Part shown: positions 22,997 to 31,948 of the stretch, in pieces
How positions within the stretch are numbered: the stretch's first letter is position 1
Layout: every line of letters starts with the position of its first letter
From: an uncultured Lachnospiraceae bacterium
GTDB taxonomy: Bacteria > Bacillota > Clostridia > Lachnospirales > Lachnospiraceae
Length of the DNA: 34,042 nucleotides
Assembly (NCBI GenBank): GCA_910585995.1
Contig: CAJUGG010000086.1
Coordinates: 1 to 34,042, forward strand
Direction of reading: 5' to 3'
Translations under genes and position numbers: made by a program
The notes under the pieces: generated by a model
The model's input: the letters and a program-made list of their open reading frames with translations, nothing else
The model's database searches: none
Told to the model about the DNA's origin: nothing

Positions 22997-24541
22997 ATGG
23001 TTACGGTTATTGCAGCTCTAGTTGCAGCCGCTTTGGCAGGTGCGATTGTCTGGCCGCTGGCGATTAACTACCATAAAAAGGTAGTGGATGCCAAGATCGG
23101 AGACGCACAGGACAGAGCAAGGGAGATCATAGACGAAGCTTTGAAGACAGCTGAGACGAAGAAGCGCGAAGCGATGCTTGAAGTCAAAGAAGAGTCTGTG
23201 AAGACCCGCAACGAACTAGAGAAAGAGACCAAAGAGCGCAGAGCGGAACTCCAGCGCTATGAACGCCGTGTACTGTCTAAAGAAGAGACTTTGGACAAGA
23301 AGACCGAGGCGATTGAGCGCCGTGAAGCAGGATTTGCAGCCCGTGAGACTCAGCTGGAAAAGAGACGTGCTGAAGTGGAAGAGCTGTCCGCAAAACGATT
23401 GCAGGAATTAGAGAGAATCTCTGGCCTTACCTCCGAACAAGCAAAAGAATATCTTTTAAAAACAGTTGAAGATGATGTGAAGCATGAGACCGCCAAGCTG
23501 GTAAAGGAACTTGAGAGCAGGGCTAAGGAGGAAGCAAACAAAAAAGCAAAGGACTATATCGTCACCGCGATTCAGAAATGTGCAGCCGACCATGTGGCTG
23601 AGACTACCATTTCTGTTGTACAGCTTCCCAATGATGAGATGAAAGGACGCATTATTGGCCGTGAGGGGAGGAATATCCGGACCCTTGAGACCATGACAGG
23701 TGTAGATCTGATCATTGATGACACGCCGGAAGCCGTGATCTTATCAGGCTTTGATCCCATTCGGAGAGAAGTTGCCCGTATTGCACTGGAGAAGCTGATC
23801 GTGGATGGTCGTATTCACCCCGCCCGTATCGAAGAGATGGTCGAGAAGGCGCAGAAGGAAGTGGATATGATGATCCGTGAGGAAGGAGAAGCAGCGACGT
23901 TGGAGGTCGGTGTTCACGGTATTCATCCAGAACTGGTACGTCTGCTTGGACGTATGAAGTTCCGCAGCAGCTATGGTCAGAATGCATTAAAACATTCGAT
24001 TGAAGTTGCCCATTTATCAGGATTATTGGCAGGGGAGATTGGTGCAGATGTCCGTGTGGCCAAGAGAGCCGGACTATTACATGACATTGGTAAATCTATC
24101 GACCATGAGATGGAGGGGTCACATATCCAGATCGGCGTGGATTTATGCAAGAAGTATAAGGAATCAGCTACAGTGATCAACGCAGTTGAATCACACCATG
24201 GTGACGTAGAGCCTACTTCTTTGATTTCCTGTATTGTACAAGCCGCAGATACCATATCAGCGGCGAGACCAGGTGCAAGAAGAGAGACACTGGAGACTTA
24301 TACCAACAGATTAAAACAACTGGAAGATATTGCGAACTCCTTTAAGGGAGTGGAAAAATCTTTTGCTATTCAGGCAGGCAGAGAGGTTCGAGTAATGGTA
24401 GTTCCCGATCAGGTGGACGATGCCGCAATGGTATTGATGGCACGTGATATTTCCAAACAGATTGAAGCAGAGTTGGAATATCCTGGTCAGATTAAAGTAA
24501 ATGTGATCCGCGAGAGCCGGGTGACAGATTACGCGAAATAA
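22997..24541 (+). CDS. rny: Ribonuclease Y
   Basis: A 514-residue membrane-anchored endoribonuclease that starts mRNA decay. ATG 22997 lies 11 bases after GGAGG; a GTG at 22985 would sit inside that site. An N-terminal transmembrane helix (~2-25) is followed by a long coiled coil, then the KH domain (GRIIGREGRNIRTLETMTGV) and the HD domain (NALKHSIEVAHLSG; RAGLLHDIGKSIDHE). GGAG and CTCC around the start can form a tiny hairpin on the ribosome binding site. All domains appear intact. Confidence 0.97.
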   Translation: MVTVIAALVAAALAGAIVWPLAINYHKKVVDAKIGDAQDRAREIIDEALKTAETKKREAMLEVKEESVKTRNELEKETKERRAELQRYERRVLSKEETLDKKTEAIERREAGFAARETQLEKRRAEVEELSAKRLQELERISGLTSEQAKEYLLKTVEDDVKHETAKLVKELESRAKEEANKKAKDYIVTAIQKCAADHVAETTISVVQLPNDEMKGRIIGREGRNIRTLETMTGVDLIIDDTPEAVILSGFDPIRREVARIALEKLIVDGRIHPARIEEMVEKAQKEVDMMIREEGEAATLEVGVHGIHPELVRLLGRMKFRSSYGQNALKHSIEVAHLSGLLAGEIGADVRVAKRAGLLHDIGKSIDHEMEGSHIQIGVDLCKKYKESATVINAVESHHGDVEPTSLISCIVQAADTISAARPGARRETLETYTNRLKQLEDIANSFKGVEKSFAIQAGREVRVMVVPDQVDDAAMVLMARDISKQIEAELEYPGQIKVNVIRESRVTDYAK

Positions 24542-24565
24542 AATCTCTAAGTAAATGAAAAGCTT

Positions 24566-24615
24566 GAAAATCCAATAGTTTTGAACAAATGTTTGGATTT
24601 TCAGGCTTTCTTTTT
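24566..24615 (+). terminator. Rho-independent terminator after rny
   Basis: GAAAATCCAA (24566-24575) pairs with TTGGATTTTC (24593-24602), followed by AGGCTTTCTTTTT. It lies between rny and proC. Confidence 0.8.
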
Positions 24616-24636
24616 GAAATGATGGAGGTACAAAAG

Positions 24637-25431
24637 ATGGCAAAAATTGGATTTATCGGCATGGGAAATATGGGACAATCCCTGTTGTCCGGCGCATTAA
24701 AAGTATTTCCCAAGGAGGACTTGATCTTTAATGCAAAGACCAAAGAGACCAAGCACAAGATCTATGAAGAGACTAAGGTGGAGTATGCAGACTCCAATGC
24801 AGAGTGTGCCAATAAGTGCAAGTATCTGATACTGGCAGTGAAGCCTCAATATTATGAGGAAGTGTTAAAAGAGATCCGCTATATGGTGACGTCGAAACAT
24901 GTGCTGATCTCTTTGGCTCCTGGAAAGAGCATAGAAGAATTAAAGCTGAATCTGGGGAAAGATAAACGAATCGTGCGCGCGATGCCCAACACTCCGGCGA
25001 TGATTGGAGAAGGGATGACAGGTTTGAGCTGTATGGATGGAGATCTGTCGGATATCGAGGGAAATGTACTGCTTCAGTTGTTTGGCGCATGCGGCAAGGT
25101 GGCTTTTATCGATGAAAAACTGATGGATGCGGTGGTCTGTGTCAGCGGCAGTTCTCCGGCGTTTGTCTATCTCTTTATCGAGGCGCTTGCTGACAGTGCT
25201 GTGCGCTACGGGATGCCGCGCAAGCTGGCCTATGTCTTTGCCGCTCAGGCAGTCAAAGGGGCAGCTTCTATGGTATTGGAGACCAAAGAACATCCTGGCG
25301 TCTTAAAAGACCAGGTGTGCAGTCCGGCAGGGACGACGATCGAAGGGGTGGCGGCTTTAGAAGAGGCCGGCATGAGAGATGCCATATTAAAGGCTTCTGA
25401 AGCAGTATACAAAAAGTGTACAAAGATGTAA
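24637..25431 (+). CDS. proC: Pyrroline-5-carboxylate reductase
   Basis: A 264-residue enzyme for the last step of proline synthesis (pyrroline-5-carboxylate plus NAD(P)H to proline). ATG 24637 follows GGAGG; upstream in-frame ATGs lie in the terminator. IGFIGMGNMGQSLLSG is the dinucleotide-binding motif. LAVKPQYYEEVL, RAMPNTPAMIGEGMTG and the C-terminal VCSPAGTTIEGVAALEE signature are present. Length is normal. Confidence 0.96.
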   Translation: MAKIGFIGMGNMGQSLLSGALKVFPKEDLIFNAKTKETKHKIYEETKVEYADSNAECANKCKYLILAVKPQYYEEVLKEIRYMVTSKHVLISLAPGKSIEELKLNLGKDKRIVRAMPNTPAMIGEGMTGLSCMDGDLSDIEGNVLLQLFGACGKVAFIDEKLMDAVVCVSGSSPAFVYLFIEALADSAVRYGMPRKLAYVFAAQAVKGAASMVLETKEHPGVLKDQVCSPAGTTIEGVAALEEAGMRDAILKASEAVYKKCTKM

Positions 25432-25473
25432 TATAAGCTTCCCTTTGTCCATAGAATAGACAGGGGGGATTCT

Positions 25474-26028
25474 ATGCGGGATACATTGGTCTATCGAAAA
25501 AGTATTCGTCCGGGCAGTTGTCTGATACTGTTTTTTGCAGGCATTTTAGCGGGCATTTTATTTGTGCAGAGCCAGAAGGAATCGGCTCTTGCAGGGATTT
25601 TCAGTGAATATTTTCTCAATCAGTATGCTTCTTTGAAGATGGATTATAAACGATTGTTTCGGTATGTGGGCGGCTATCGGTGCGGACAGTATATCTGTCT
25701 GGTCTGCTGCGGAACATTGACGGCTGCTCCTTTGCTGTTTGGGGGACTGCTGTTTTTATTGGGTATGACCTGGGGGACAATGATCAGCCTGTCTACCATT
25801 CGGCTGGGATTAAAAGGGGTGATGATCTGTGTCTTTGGGTTACTCCCTCAGTTGTTTTTTTATGTACCTGCCTTTGGATGGATGCTGATGTGGTTTTGGC
25901 AACATGGATACAGCCGGAAAAAGTATCTGTTGTTAGCAGGTGTCGGGTTTTTCTTTTTATTTTTTGGAATTGTAGCAGAAGTATATCTAAACCCTTTGAT
26001 ATTACAGCATATTTTAAGAAAATTATAA
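25474..26028 (+). CDS. spoIIM: Stage II sporulation protein M-like membrane protein
   Basis: A 184-residue membrane protein with about five hydrophobic helices (LILFFAGILAGILFV; GTLTAAPLLFGGLLFLLGMT; GLLPQLFFYVPAFGWMLMWF; LLLAGVGFFFLFFGIVAEVY). SpoIIM takes part, with SpoIID and SpoIIP, in septal peptidoglycan hydrolysis during engulfment. The call rests on topology, size and its position directly before xerD, as in many Clostridia. ATG follows CAGGGGGG. Confidence 0.8.
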   Translation: MRDTLVYRKSIRPGSCLILFFAGILAGILFVQSQKESALAGIFSEYFLNQYASLKMDYKRLFRYVGGYRCGQYICLVCCGTLTAAPLLFGGLLFLLGMTWGTMISLSTIRLGLKGVMICVFGLLPQLFFYVPAFGWMLMWFWQHGYSRKKYLLLAGVGFFFLFFGIVAEVYLNPLILQHILRKL

Positions 26029-26036
26029 GGAAAACG

Positions 26037-26065
26037 TTGAAATTGTAGTTGTTCTTAGTTATACT
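26037..26065 (+). promoter_or_regulatory. xerD promoter
   Basis: TTGAAA (26037-26042), 17-bp spacer, TATACT (26060-26065), about 35 bp upstream of the xerD start. Confidence 0.75.
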
Positions 26066-26100
26066 AAAAGCATGTCATTTAATAATTGAGGGTAAAAATA

Positions 26101-26982
26101 ATGGATGACGAGATACGATATTTTATAGAATATTTAAGAGATGTGAAAAAGGCGTCTCCAAATACAGTGATGTCCTATCAAAGTGACCTGTCGAAGATGG
26201 CATTATATGTGGATCACCAGGGGGTAGAGTCCATCCGTGGGGTGACGGCTACGGTGTTAAGTTCCTATGTGCTTTTTTTGGAACGAAATGGGATGGCAGC
26301 TTCCACGATATCCCGCTATATTGCTTCGATGAAAGCTTTTTTTGAGTATCTTTTGAGAAATCAGAGGATTATGGAAGATCCTGCTTTTCAACTGAAAGCG
26401 CCAAAGGTGGAGAAGCGTAAGCCAGGGATATTGTCTGTGCAGGAGATGGAGCTTTTATTAGAGCAGCCGACGGCGGACAACCCTAAGGGTCAGCGGGATA
26501 AGGCGATGTTGGAGCTTTTGTATGCGACAGGGATTCGCGTCAGCGAGCTGATTCATCTGGATCTGAATGATGTAAACATACGTTTTGGCTGGGTGATTTG
26601 CCGGGATGGGGAACGGGAACGAATGGTTCCATTTGGTGCCAATGCGGGGAAGGCGCTGACGGAGTATCTGGAGAAGGGGCGCAGTTCTTTTTTGAAAAAA
26701 GAGAAGAGCAGCCTGTTGTTTTTAAATTGTTCGGGGGCGCCTTTGAGCCGTCAGGGGTTTTGGAAGGTGCTGAAAAGTTATGCTACGAAGGCTGGGATTG
26801 AGAAAGATATTACACCTAGGATGTTTCGACATTCCTGTGCGGCGCATATGGCTTCAAATGGGGCGAATCTGCAGACGATACAGGAGATTTTGGGACATTC
26901 GGACTTGGCGGCTACGCAGATCTATGCAGGGTTTCAGCCGGGGGTGAAGACGGAGTATAAGAAGGTGCATCCTAGGGGATGA
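26101..26982 (+). CDS. xerD: XerD-like tyrosine recombinase with atypical active site
   Basis: A 293-residue recombinase (ATG 26101; weak ribosome binding site GAGGG). The N-terminal SAM-like domain covers ~1-95 and the catalytic domain ~110-290. Conserved residues seen are Arg-146 (ATGIRVSEL), Arg-243 (MFRHSCAAH), His-266 (LGHSD) and nucleophile Tyr-275 (TQIYAG). Two positions depart from the family. The usual lysine of the GKGxKER hairpin is Asp-169 (CRDGERERMVP), and the first residue of the HxxR box is Arg-240 instead of His (TPRMFRH). XerD resolves chromosome dimers at dif with XerC; whether this copy is active is open. A 21-bp-stem hairpin follows. Confidence 0.85.
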   Translation: MDDEIRYFIEYLRDVKKASPNTVMSYQSDLSKMALYVDHQGVESIRGVTATVLSSYVLFLERNGMAASTISRYIASMKAFFEYLLRNQRIMEDPAFQLKAPKVEKRKPGILSVQEMELLLEQPTADNPKGQRDKAMLELLYATGIRVSELIHLDLNDVNIRFGWVICRDGERERMVPFGANAGKALTEYLEKGRSSFLKKEKSSLLFLNCSGAPLSRQGFWKVLKSYATKAGIEKDITPRMFRHSCAAHMASNGANLQTIQEILGHSDLAATQIYAGFQPGVKTEYKKVHPRG

Positions 26983-26995
26983 TGGGACAAAGGAC

Positions 26996-27053
26996 GCGAA
27001 AGCGCTGCCGCACAGCGAGGGCCTGGGGGCCTGCTGTGCGGCAGCGCTTTCGC
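26996..27053. repeat. Perfect 21-bp-arm hairpin after xerD
   Basis: The arm 26996-27016 (begins GCGAAAGCGC) is the exact reverse complement of 27033-27053, with a 16-nt G-rich loop. No T-run follows. It may be a terminator of unusual form or an extragenic palindromic element. Similar elements occur at 29173-29243 and 33715-33775. Confidence 0.85.
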
Positions 27054-27166
27054 TGGGAATGTGGGGAGGAAACCCGGAAGGATTTTATGACGCAAAGCGG
27101 CGAAAAATGCTTCCAGAAGAAAGAGAATTGTGAGGGCTGAAGCGGAACTTTAATAGGAGGAGTGAG

Positions 27167-27973
27167 ATGGAGCTTAAGAAGTATCCAAGGACGCCGCATT
27201 TGACGGGGTCTAAGTTGCAGGTAGGGGATGAGGATTTGAGTCAGGTTTCTTTTTCGGAGCTGGAGGGGAAGTATGTGGTGGCGGAGGAGAAATGTGATGG
27301 GGCTAATTCGGCGATTTCTTTTGATGAGAAGGGGGAGATGTACCTGCAGAGCAGGGGGCATTATCTGACGGGAGGTTATCGGGAGCGGCATTATAATCTC
27401 TTGAAGCAGTGGGCAAATGTGCATCGGGATGTGTTTTTTCAGGTGCTTGGGAGTCGGTATATTATGTATGGGGAGTGGATGTATGCGAAGCATAGTGTCT
27501 ATTATGATGCGCTGCCTCATTATTTTCTGGAATTTGATATCTGGGATCGGGAAAGGGAGTGTTTTTTGGATACGCCTTCTCGCAGAGCCTTGACGATGCG
27601 GATGCCAATAGCGTCGGTTCCAGTGCTTAAGGCAGGGGTATTTTCCAGCAAGAAAGAGCTTTTGGATCTGATTGGACCTTCGCTGTATATACGTCCGGGG
27701 CATATGGAGAGGCTTCGGGCGTATTGTGAGCGGGAGGGACTTGACGGGGAGCAGCAGTGTCAGCAGACAGATGGTTCGGGGATGATGGAGGGACTGTATC
27801 TAAAGGTGGAAGAGGGAGGCTGTGTGACGGAGCGTCTGAAATATGTCAGGGCTTCTTTTATTCAGTGTATTATGGCTTCCGAGTCTCACTGGCTGGATCG
27901 TCCGATTGTGCCAAACCAGTTGCAGATTCCGTTAGAGGAGATCTTTATGCCAGAACTTGAAAAAAGGTGGTAG
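27167..27973 (+). CDS. RNA ligase, Rnl2-like
   Basis: A 268-residue nucleotidyltransferase that joins RNA 3'-OH and 5'-phosphate ends using ATP. The ligase motifs are visible: motif I EEKCDGANSAI with adenylated Lys-42, a later SRGHYLTGG, motif III-like YGEWMYAKHSVYY, ending FLEFDIWD, motif IV EGLYLKVEE and motif V LKYVR. It is closest in outline to the Rnl2-type single-domain ligases. AGGAGG precedes the ATG. The gene for an HD-Pnk end-healing enzyme starts six bases later, so the two form an RNA-repair cassette. Confidence 0.9.
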   Translation: MELKKYPRTPHLTGSKLQVGDEDLSQVSFSELEGKYVVAEEKCDGANSAISFDEKGEMYLQSRGHYLTGGYRERHYNLLKQWANVHRDVFFQVLGSRYIMYGEWMYAKHSVYYDALPHYFLEFDIWDRERECFLDTPSRRALTMRMPIASVPVLKAGVFSSKKELLDLIGPSLYIRPGHMERLRAYCEREGLDGEQQCQQTDGSGMMEGLYLKVEEGGCVTERLKYVRASFIQCIMASESHWLDRPIVPNQLQIPLEEIFMPELEKRW

Positions 27974-27978
27974 GTGAT

Positions 27979-29148
27979 ATGGAGATATGGGAAGAACTGA
28001 TGTTCTTGGTTCCGGAAGGCCCGGACTGTCCGATTGACTGGGAGGCTTTTCGGGCTATGGGACTGGGGACATATTTTGACCGGATGGCAAAAAGGGAGCA
28101 GAATCCGCTTTGGCATGGGGAAGGGGATGTGTGGCGTCATACGCAGATGGTCTGTGAGGAGTTGCTGAGACTTCGGGATTATCAAAAGCTGCCTCTTTTG
28201 CAGAAGCAGGAGGTGTTCTTAGCGGCGCTATTGCATGATGTTGGCAAGATCCCCTGTACTAAGATGGAAGAGGGGCAATGGATCTCTCCGAATCATACGG
28301 CTGTGGGAGCGAGGATGGCGCGGGAATTTTTGCGGATGGCTTGTGGGCTTGGAGGGACTCTCCGGCAGTTGAAGATACGGGAGACGATCTGTAATCTGAT
28401 CCGTTATCATTCGGTTCCAACGCATATCCTGGATCAAAAGAGTCCGGAAAACAGGCTTTTGAAGATTGCATCCAATGGGGAGCTTGCAGAGGATTTTACA
28501 GTGGAGCTTCTGTGTATCCTGGCAGAGGCGGATGTCAGGGGAAGGATCTATGAAAAGATGGAGGAGTCTGTAGAGATTGTAGAGCTGTGTACACAACTGG
28601 CAAAGGAGACAGGATGTGCTCAGGGGCCTTTTTCTTTTCCATCGCCTTATGCGGAGTATGCCTGTCTGTCAGGGAGAAAGGTGGTTCCGGGACAGGATCT
28701 GTATGACGACACCTGGGGAGAGGTGATCTTGTTATCTGGGCTTCCGGGAACGGGGAAGGATACCTGGATACAGAAAGAGCTGGGAGAGATACCTGTGGTG
28801 TCGCTGGATGAATTTCGCAAACAGATGGGGATCCTGGCGACGGAAGATCAGGGTCCGGTGGCGGCAGCAGCGAGGAAGAGGGCAAAGGAATACCTGAGGA
28901 AAAAGCAGCCGTTTGTGTGGAATGCTACGAATCTGACACCATCGCTTCGGGAAAAGCAAGTAAGATTGTTTCAGGATTATCATGCATCTGTTCGGATTGT
29001 GTATCTGGAGACGGGGTGGGAGGAGGAGCTTAGGAGAAATCAGGAGAGGAAAGATGTGGTGCCGCAGGAGGCGATTAGGGGGATGCAGAGAAAATTGGTG
29101 GTGCCGGAAAGGTTTGAGGCGCAGAGGGTAGAATGGATTTGTGTGTAG
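27979..29148 (+). CDS. HD-Pnk: HD phosphohydrolase fused to polynucleotide kinase
   Basis: A 389-residue RNA end-healing enzyme. ATG 27979 follows AGGTGG; GTG 27967, inside the ligase gene, is the alternative. The N-terminal HD domain has His-54 (WRHTQMV) and HDVGK (86-90), with a later RYHS block (~142-145). The C-terminal P-loop kinase has LLSGLPGTGKDTW (Walker A, ~251-263), SLDEFRKQMG, and a lid-like RRNQERKDVVP followed by MQRKLVVPERFEAQRVEWI. This is the architecture described for Runella slithyformis HD-Pnk: 2',3' phosphate removal by HD and 5'-phosphorylation by the kinase. With the adjacent RNA ligase it can repair nuclease-cut RNA. Orthologous function is inferred. Confidence 0.88.
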   Translation: MEIWEELMFLVPEGPDCPIDWEAFRAMGLGTYFDRMAKREQNPLWHGEGDVWRHTQMVCEELLRLRDYQKLPLLQKQEVFLAALLHDVGKIPCTKMEEGQWISPNHTAVGARMAREFLRMACGLGGTLRQLKIRETICNLIRYHSVPTHILDQKSPENRLLKIASNGELAEDFTVELLCILAEADVRGRIYEKMEESVEIVELCTQLAKETGCAQGPFSFPSPYAEYACLSGRKVVPGQDLYDDTWGEVILLSGLPGTGKDTWIQKELGEIPVVSLDEFRKQMGILATEDQGPVAAAARKRAKEYLRKKQPFVWNATNLTPSLREKQVRLFQDYHASVRIVYLETGWEEELRRNQERKDVVPQEAIRGMQRKLVVPERFEAQRVEWICV

Positions 29149-29172
29149 AGTGGGGGAGGAGGACGGTTCGGT

Positions 29173-29243
29173 CACAACATGGGGCGCCGAGGCTGGCATA
29201 GACGGGGCTTCCGTCTATGCCAGGCCCGGCGCCCCATGTTGTG
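29173..29243. repeat. Long imperfect hairpin after the RNA-repair pair
   Basis: CACAACATGGGGCGCCG (29173-29189) pairs with 29227-29243, and TGGCATAGACGG (29194-29205) pairs with 29211-29222, leaving a 5-nt loop and only two mismatched pairs between the blocks. No T-run follows. It lies between two convergent genes. Confidence 0.85.
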
Positions 29244-29292
29244 GCTGGACCTGGGTTGTGTGGGAGGGGAGATAGGGTTGCTGGTTATTTTT

Positions 29293-30321
29293 TTAACATT
29301 CTTCTGCGATGTCGTAGAGGAGTTGTTCGGTTTTTTCCCAGCCTAGGCAGGGATCGGTGATGGATTTGCCGTAGATGTGATCCTGGATGGCCTGGGAGCC
29401 GTCTTCGATGTAGCTTTCGATCATCAGACCTTTTACGAGGCTGTGGATGTCGGGGCTGTAGCGGCGGCTGTGGAGGATCTCTTTGGAGATGCGGATCTGC
29501 TCTAGGTATTGTTTATTGGAATTGGAGTGATTGACATCTACGATGCAGGCGGGGTTTTGCAGGTTGGTCTTGGCGTATAGTTCGCTTAGGAGACGCAGGT
29601 CTTCGTAATGGTAGTTGGGGAGGACTGCGCCGCGTTTGTTGACTGCACCCCGCAGGATGGTGTGGGCTAAGGGGTTGCCGGTGGTGTCTACGTCCCAGCC
29701 GCGATAGATAAAGGAATGGGCATGCTGGGCGGCTACTACGGAATTGAGCATGACGCTCATATGGCCGCTGGTGGGATTTTTCATCCCGGCGGGGACGTCA
29801 AAGCCGCTGACGGTCATGCGGTGGTGTTGATCTTCTACAGAGCGGGCGCCTACAGCTACGTAAGAGAGCAGGTCTGTAAGATACCACCAGTTTTCAGGAT
29901 AGAGCATCTCATCAGCCGCGGTCAGGCCGGTCTCCTCGATGTTGCGGATATGAAGTTTACGGATGGCGATCAGACCTTCCAAAAGATCTGGAGCGGTCTC
30001 AGGATTTGGCTGATGAACCATTCCTTTGTAGCCTTCTCCGGTGGTTCTTGGTTTGTTGGTGTAGATTCTGGGGATGATGATGCATTTGTCCTTGATCTTT
30101 TCCTGTACCGGAACCAGTCGGTTCAGATAGTCCATAACGGCTGCCTCATTATCTGCAGAACAAGGACCGACGATGATTAAGAAACGGTCACTCTTTTCCG
30201 TGATGACGTCGCGGATCTCCTCATCACGCTTTGCTTTTTGAGCAGCGCCTTTTGCAGAAAGTGGATAATCTGCTTTGATCTCTTTTGGAATTGGTAGTTT
30301 TCTATTGAATGTGAATCCCAT
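29293..30321 (-). CDS. aroF: 3-deoxy-7-phosphoheptulonate (DAHP) synthase, class I
   Basis: A 342-residue enzyme condensing phosphoenolpyruvate with erythrose 4-phosphate, the first step of the shikimate pathway. IIVGPCSADNEAAVMDYLNR, RIYTNKPRTTGEGYKG, MLYPENWWYLTDLLSYVAVG, RSVEDQHHR and DVNHSNSNKQY are the AroF/G/H-type active-site blocks, with substrate and metal-binding Cys, His, Glu and Asp in place. The isozyme class (Phe, Tyr or Trp inhibited) cannot be told. AAGGAGAACACC precedes the ATG on the minus strand. Confidence 0.95.
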   Translation of the reverse strand: MGFTFNRKLPIPKEIKADYPLSAKGAAQKAKRDEEIRDVITEKSDRFLIIVGPCSADNEAAVMDYLNRLVPVQEKIKDKCIIIPRIYTNKPRTTGEGYKGMVHQPNPETAPDLLEGLIAIRKLHIRNIEETGLTAADEMLYPENWWYLTDLLSYVAVGARSVEDQHHRMTVSGFDVPAGMKNPTSGHMSVMLNSVVAAQHAHSFIYRGWDVDTTGNPLAHTILRGAVNKRGAVLPNYHYEDLRLLSELYAKTNLQNPACIVDVNHSNSNKQYLEQIRISKEILHSRRYSPDIHSLVKGLMIESYIEDGSQAIQDHIYGKSITDPCLGWEKTEQLLYDIAEEC

Positions 30322-30350
30322 GGTGTTCTCCTTTGTTTTTTAATATGGTT

Positions 30351-30379
30351 AGTATAATACAAGATTTCGGGAATGTAAA
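30351..30379 (-). promoter_or_regulatory. aroF promoter
   Basis: On the minus strand, TTTACA (complement of 30374-30379), a 17-bp spacer and TATACT (complement of 30351-30356). Confidence 0.8.
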
Positions 30380-30384
30380 GAGGA

Positions 30385-30409
30385 GGGAGACGGGTCAGCC
30401 CCGTCCCCC
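30385..30409 (-). terminator. Hairpin at the end of the spoVB-like gene
   Basis: GGGAGACGGG (30385-30394) pairs with CCCGTCCCCC (30400-30409) with one mismatch, and the stop codon of the flippase gene lies in the loop. On the minus strand TCCTCTTTACATT follows, so termination strength is uncertain. It abuts the aroF -35 box. Confidence 0.5.
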
Positions 30410-31909
30410 TCTTACCCATCTGATACTCTTCCACACTCCAAATCCTGCCAGCACCACCAGGTATCCCACCACTACCATACAGATACTGACAACTAGATCC
30501 AATATTTCCATCCCCATATGCAGAGCTGGTATAATACGTTTTAACAGGTCAATTCCTCCTATGGACAAAAATAATGCAATCAGTGGTTTTATAATTAGGA
30601 TATCCAGCCCGACTGTAGGCGTTACATAAGGTATAATTGCGCGGATTCCCAGCAGACATAACAGAAGCTGACTGGCTAAAAGTCCCCATAATACTCCTTT
30701 AATCCCATACAGCGGAACAAATCCTACGATAAACAGGATACGGACTAGAATACTTGCCAGTTGATTAAAAAAGGTAATAGAAGTCTTACCTAGTCCATGC
30801 AGGATGCTGTTTAGATTTCCGGTCAGATAGAGAAAAGGACAGATCCAGGAAAGTGTGGCTAAAAATTCGCCTGCCAGTTGTTCATGGAAAAACAGAACAC
30901 CTAAAGGCTGCCCAAAATGCAAAAAGATTCCCATACACAAAATACCAATCATCAGGCCAAACTGGAGAGTATATTCGATGGCAACAGAGATGTTTTTCCG
31001 ATTTCCTTTGGCTTGTTCTTCTGAGATAACCGGCAACAGCATGGCGGAGATGGAAGAGGTAACGGCATTGGGAAACATAATAAAAGAGAGTGCCATACCT
31101 GTCAGGATTCCATAGAGACTTAAGGCATCTGCGGTGGACAGGCCGGACTTTCTGAGACTTAATGGAATCAAAACGGCTTCCATACTTTGCAGAACGGTCA
31201 GGCTTAATCGATTTCCGGTGAGAGGGATGGCCATTTTTAGTAATTCTTTGCATTTTGTCATGTATTTTGTAATAGAACGTATATTCGGAAAAGCACCGCT
31301 GGTAAAAGTAAGCATAAAAAGTGCACTTCCGGCTTCTCCAAAGAGCAGCCCAAAGACCGCCAGTTCTGGTGTGATGGCTTTTCCCTGCTGTATATGGATA
31401 CTGCACAGGAGCCATACCGTTCCGATGCGCACCGCTTGTTCTAAGAGCTGGGCTATGGCTGGCAGTCCCGTCTGTTTTTTCCCCAGATAAGAGCCGGCAA
31501 AGCAGGCGTGGATGGACGAGAGAGGGATTGCCGCGGATAAGATCCGAAGGAGCGGTTCACAGCGTGCCTCATGCAGTAGATTGGCAGCGATAAAGGGAGC
31601 CTGATTCCACAAGATCAGTCCCACCGCTAAGGAAGCACTGAGGGACAGGAAAAGGCCTGCATGGAGATAGGCGTTTCGTTCTTCTCTTTTGGCAAAGGCA
31701 GTAAATCGAGAGATGGCAACTTCTATACCGGAAGTGGTTAATGCGTGACAGACAGAAAAAACAGGGAAGATGAGCTGATAGATTCCCATACTTTCTGCAC
31801 CGAGAGCTTGTGCAAGGAATATCTTATAGAAGAATCCCAAAAAACGGCTTAGAAGGCCGGCGATGGTCAGAATCAGCGTCCCTTTGAGAAACAGAGCAAA
31901 TTGTCTCAT
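30395..31909 (-). CDS. SpoVB / MurJ-type polysaccharide flippase
   Basis: A 504-residue integral membrane protein of the MOP (MATE-like) exporter superfamily with about 12-14 hydrophobic helices. It opens with LKGTLILTIAGLLSRFLGFF and YKIFLAQALGAESMGIYQLI, the SpoVB/YtgP-type start. Members move lipid-linked peptidoglycan or polysaccharide precursors across the membrane; SpoVB acts in spore cortex formation. The start is placed at ATG 31909 because the longer frame begins at an unsupported GTG. Its ribosome binding site (AAAGAG) is weak. The gene is divergent from iscR. Confidence 0.88.
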   Translation of the reverse strand: MRQFALFLKGTLILTIAGLLSRFLGFFYKIFLAQALGAESMGIYQLIFPVFSVCHALTTSGIEVAISRFTAFAKREERNAYLHAGLFLSLSASLAVGLILWNQAPFIAANLLHEARCEPLLRILSAAIPLSSIHACFAGSYLGKKQTGLPAIAQLLEQAVRIGTVWLLCSIHIQQGKAITPELAVFGLLFGEAGSALFMLTFTSGAFPNIRSITKYMTKCKELLKMAIPLTGNRLSLTVLQSMEAVLIPLSLRKSGLSTADALSLYGILTGMALSFIMFPNAVTSSISAMLLPVISEEQAKGNRKNISVAIEYTLQFGLMIGILCMGIFLHFGQPLGVLFFHEQLAGEFLATLSWICPFLYLTGNLNSILHGLGKTSITFFNQLASILVRILFIVGFVPLYGIKGVLWGLLASQLLLCLLGIRAIIPYVTPTVGLDILIIKPLIALFLSIGGIDLLKRIIPALHMGMEILDLVVSICMVVVGYLVVLAGFGVWKSIRWVRGGRG

Positions 31910-31948
31910 AAAAAACTCTTTTTCTTGCAATATATTCACGAGGAATAC

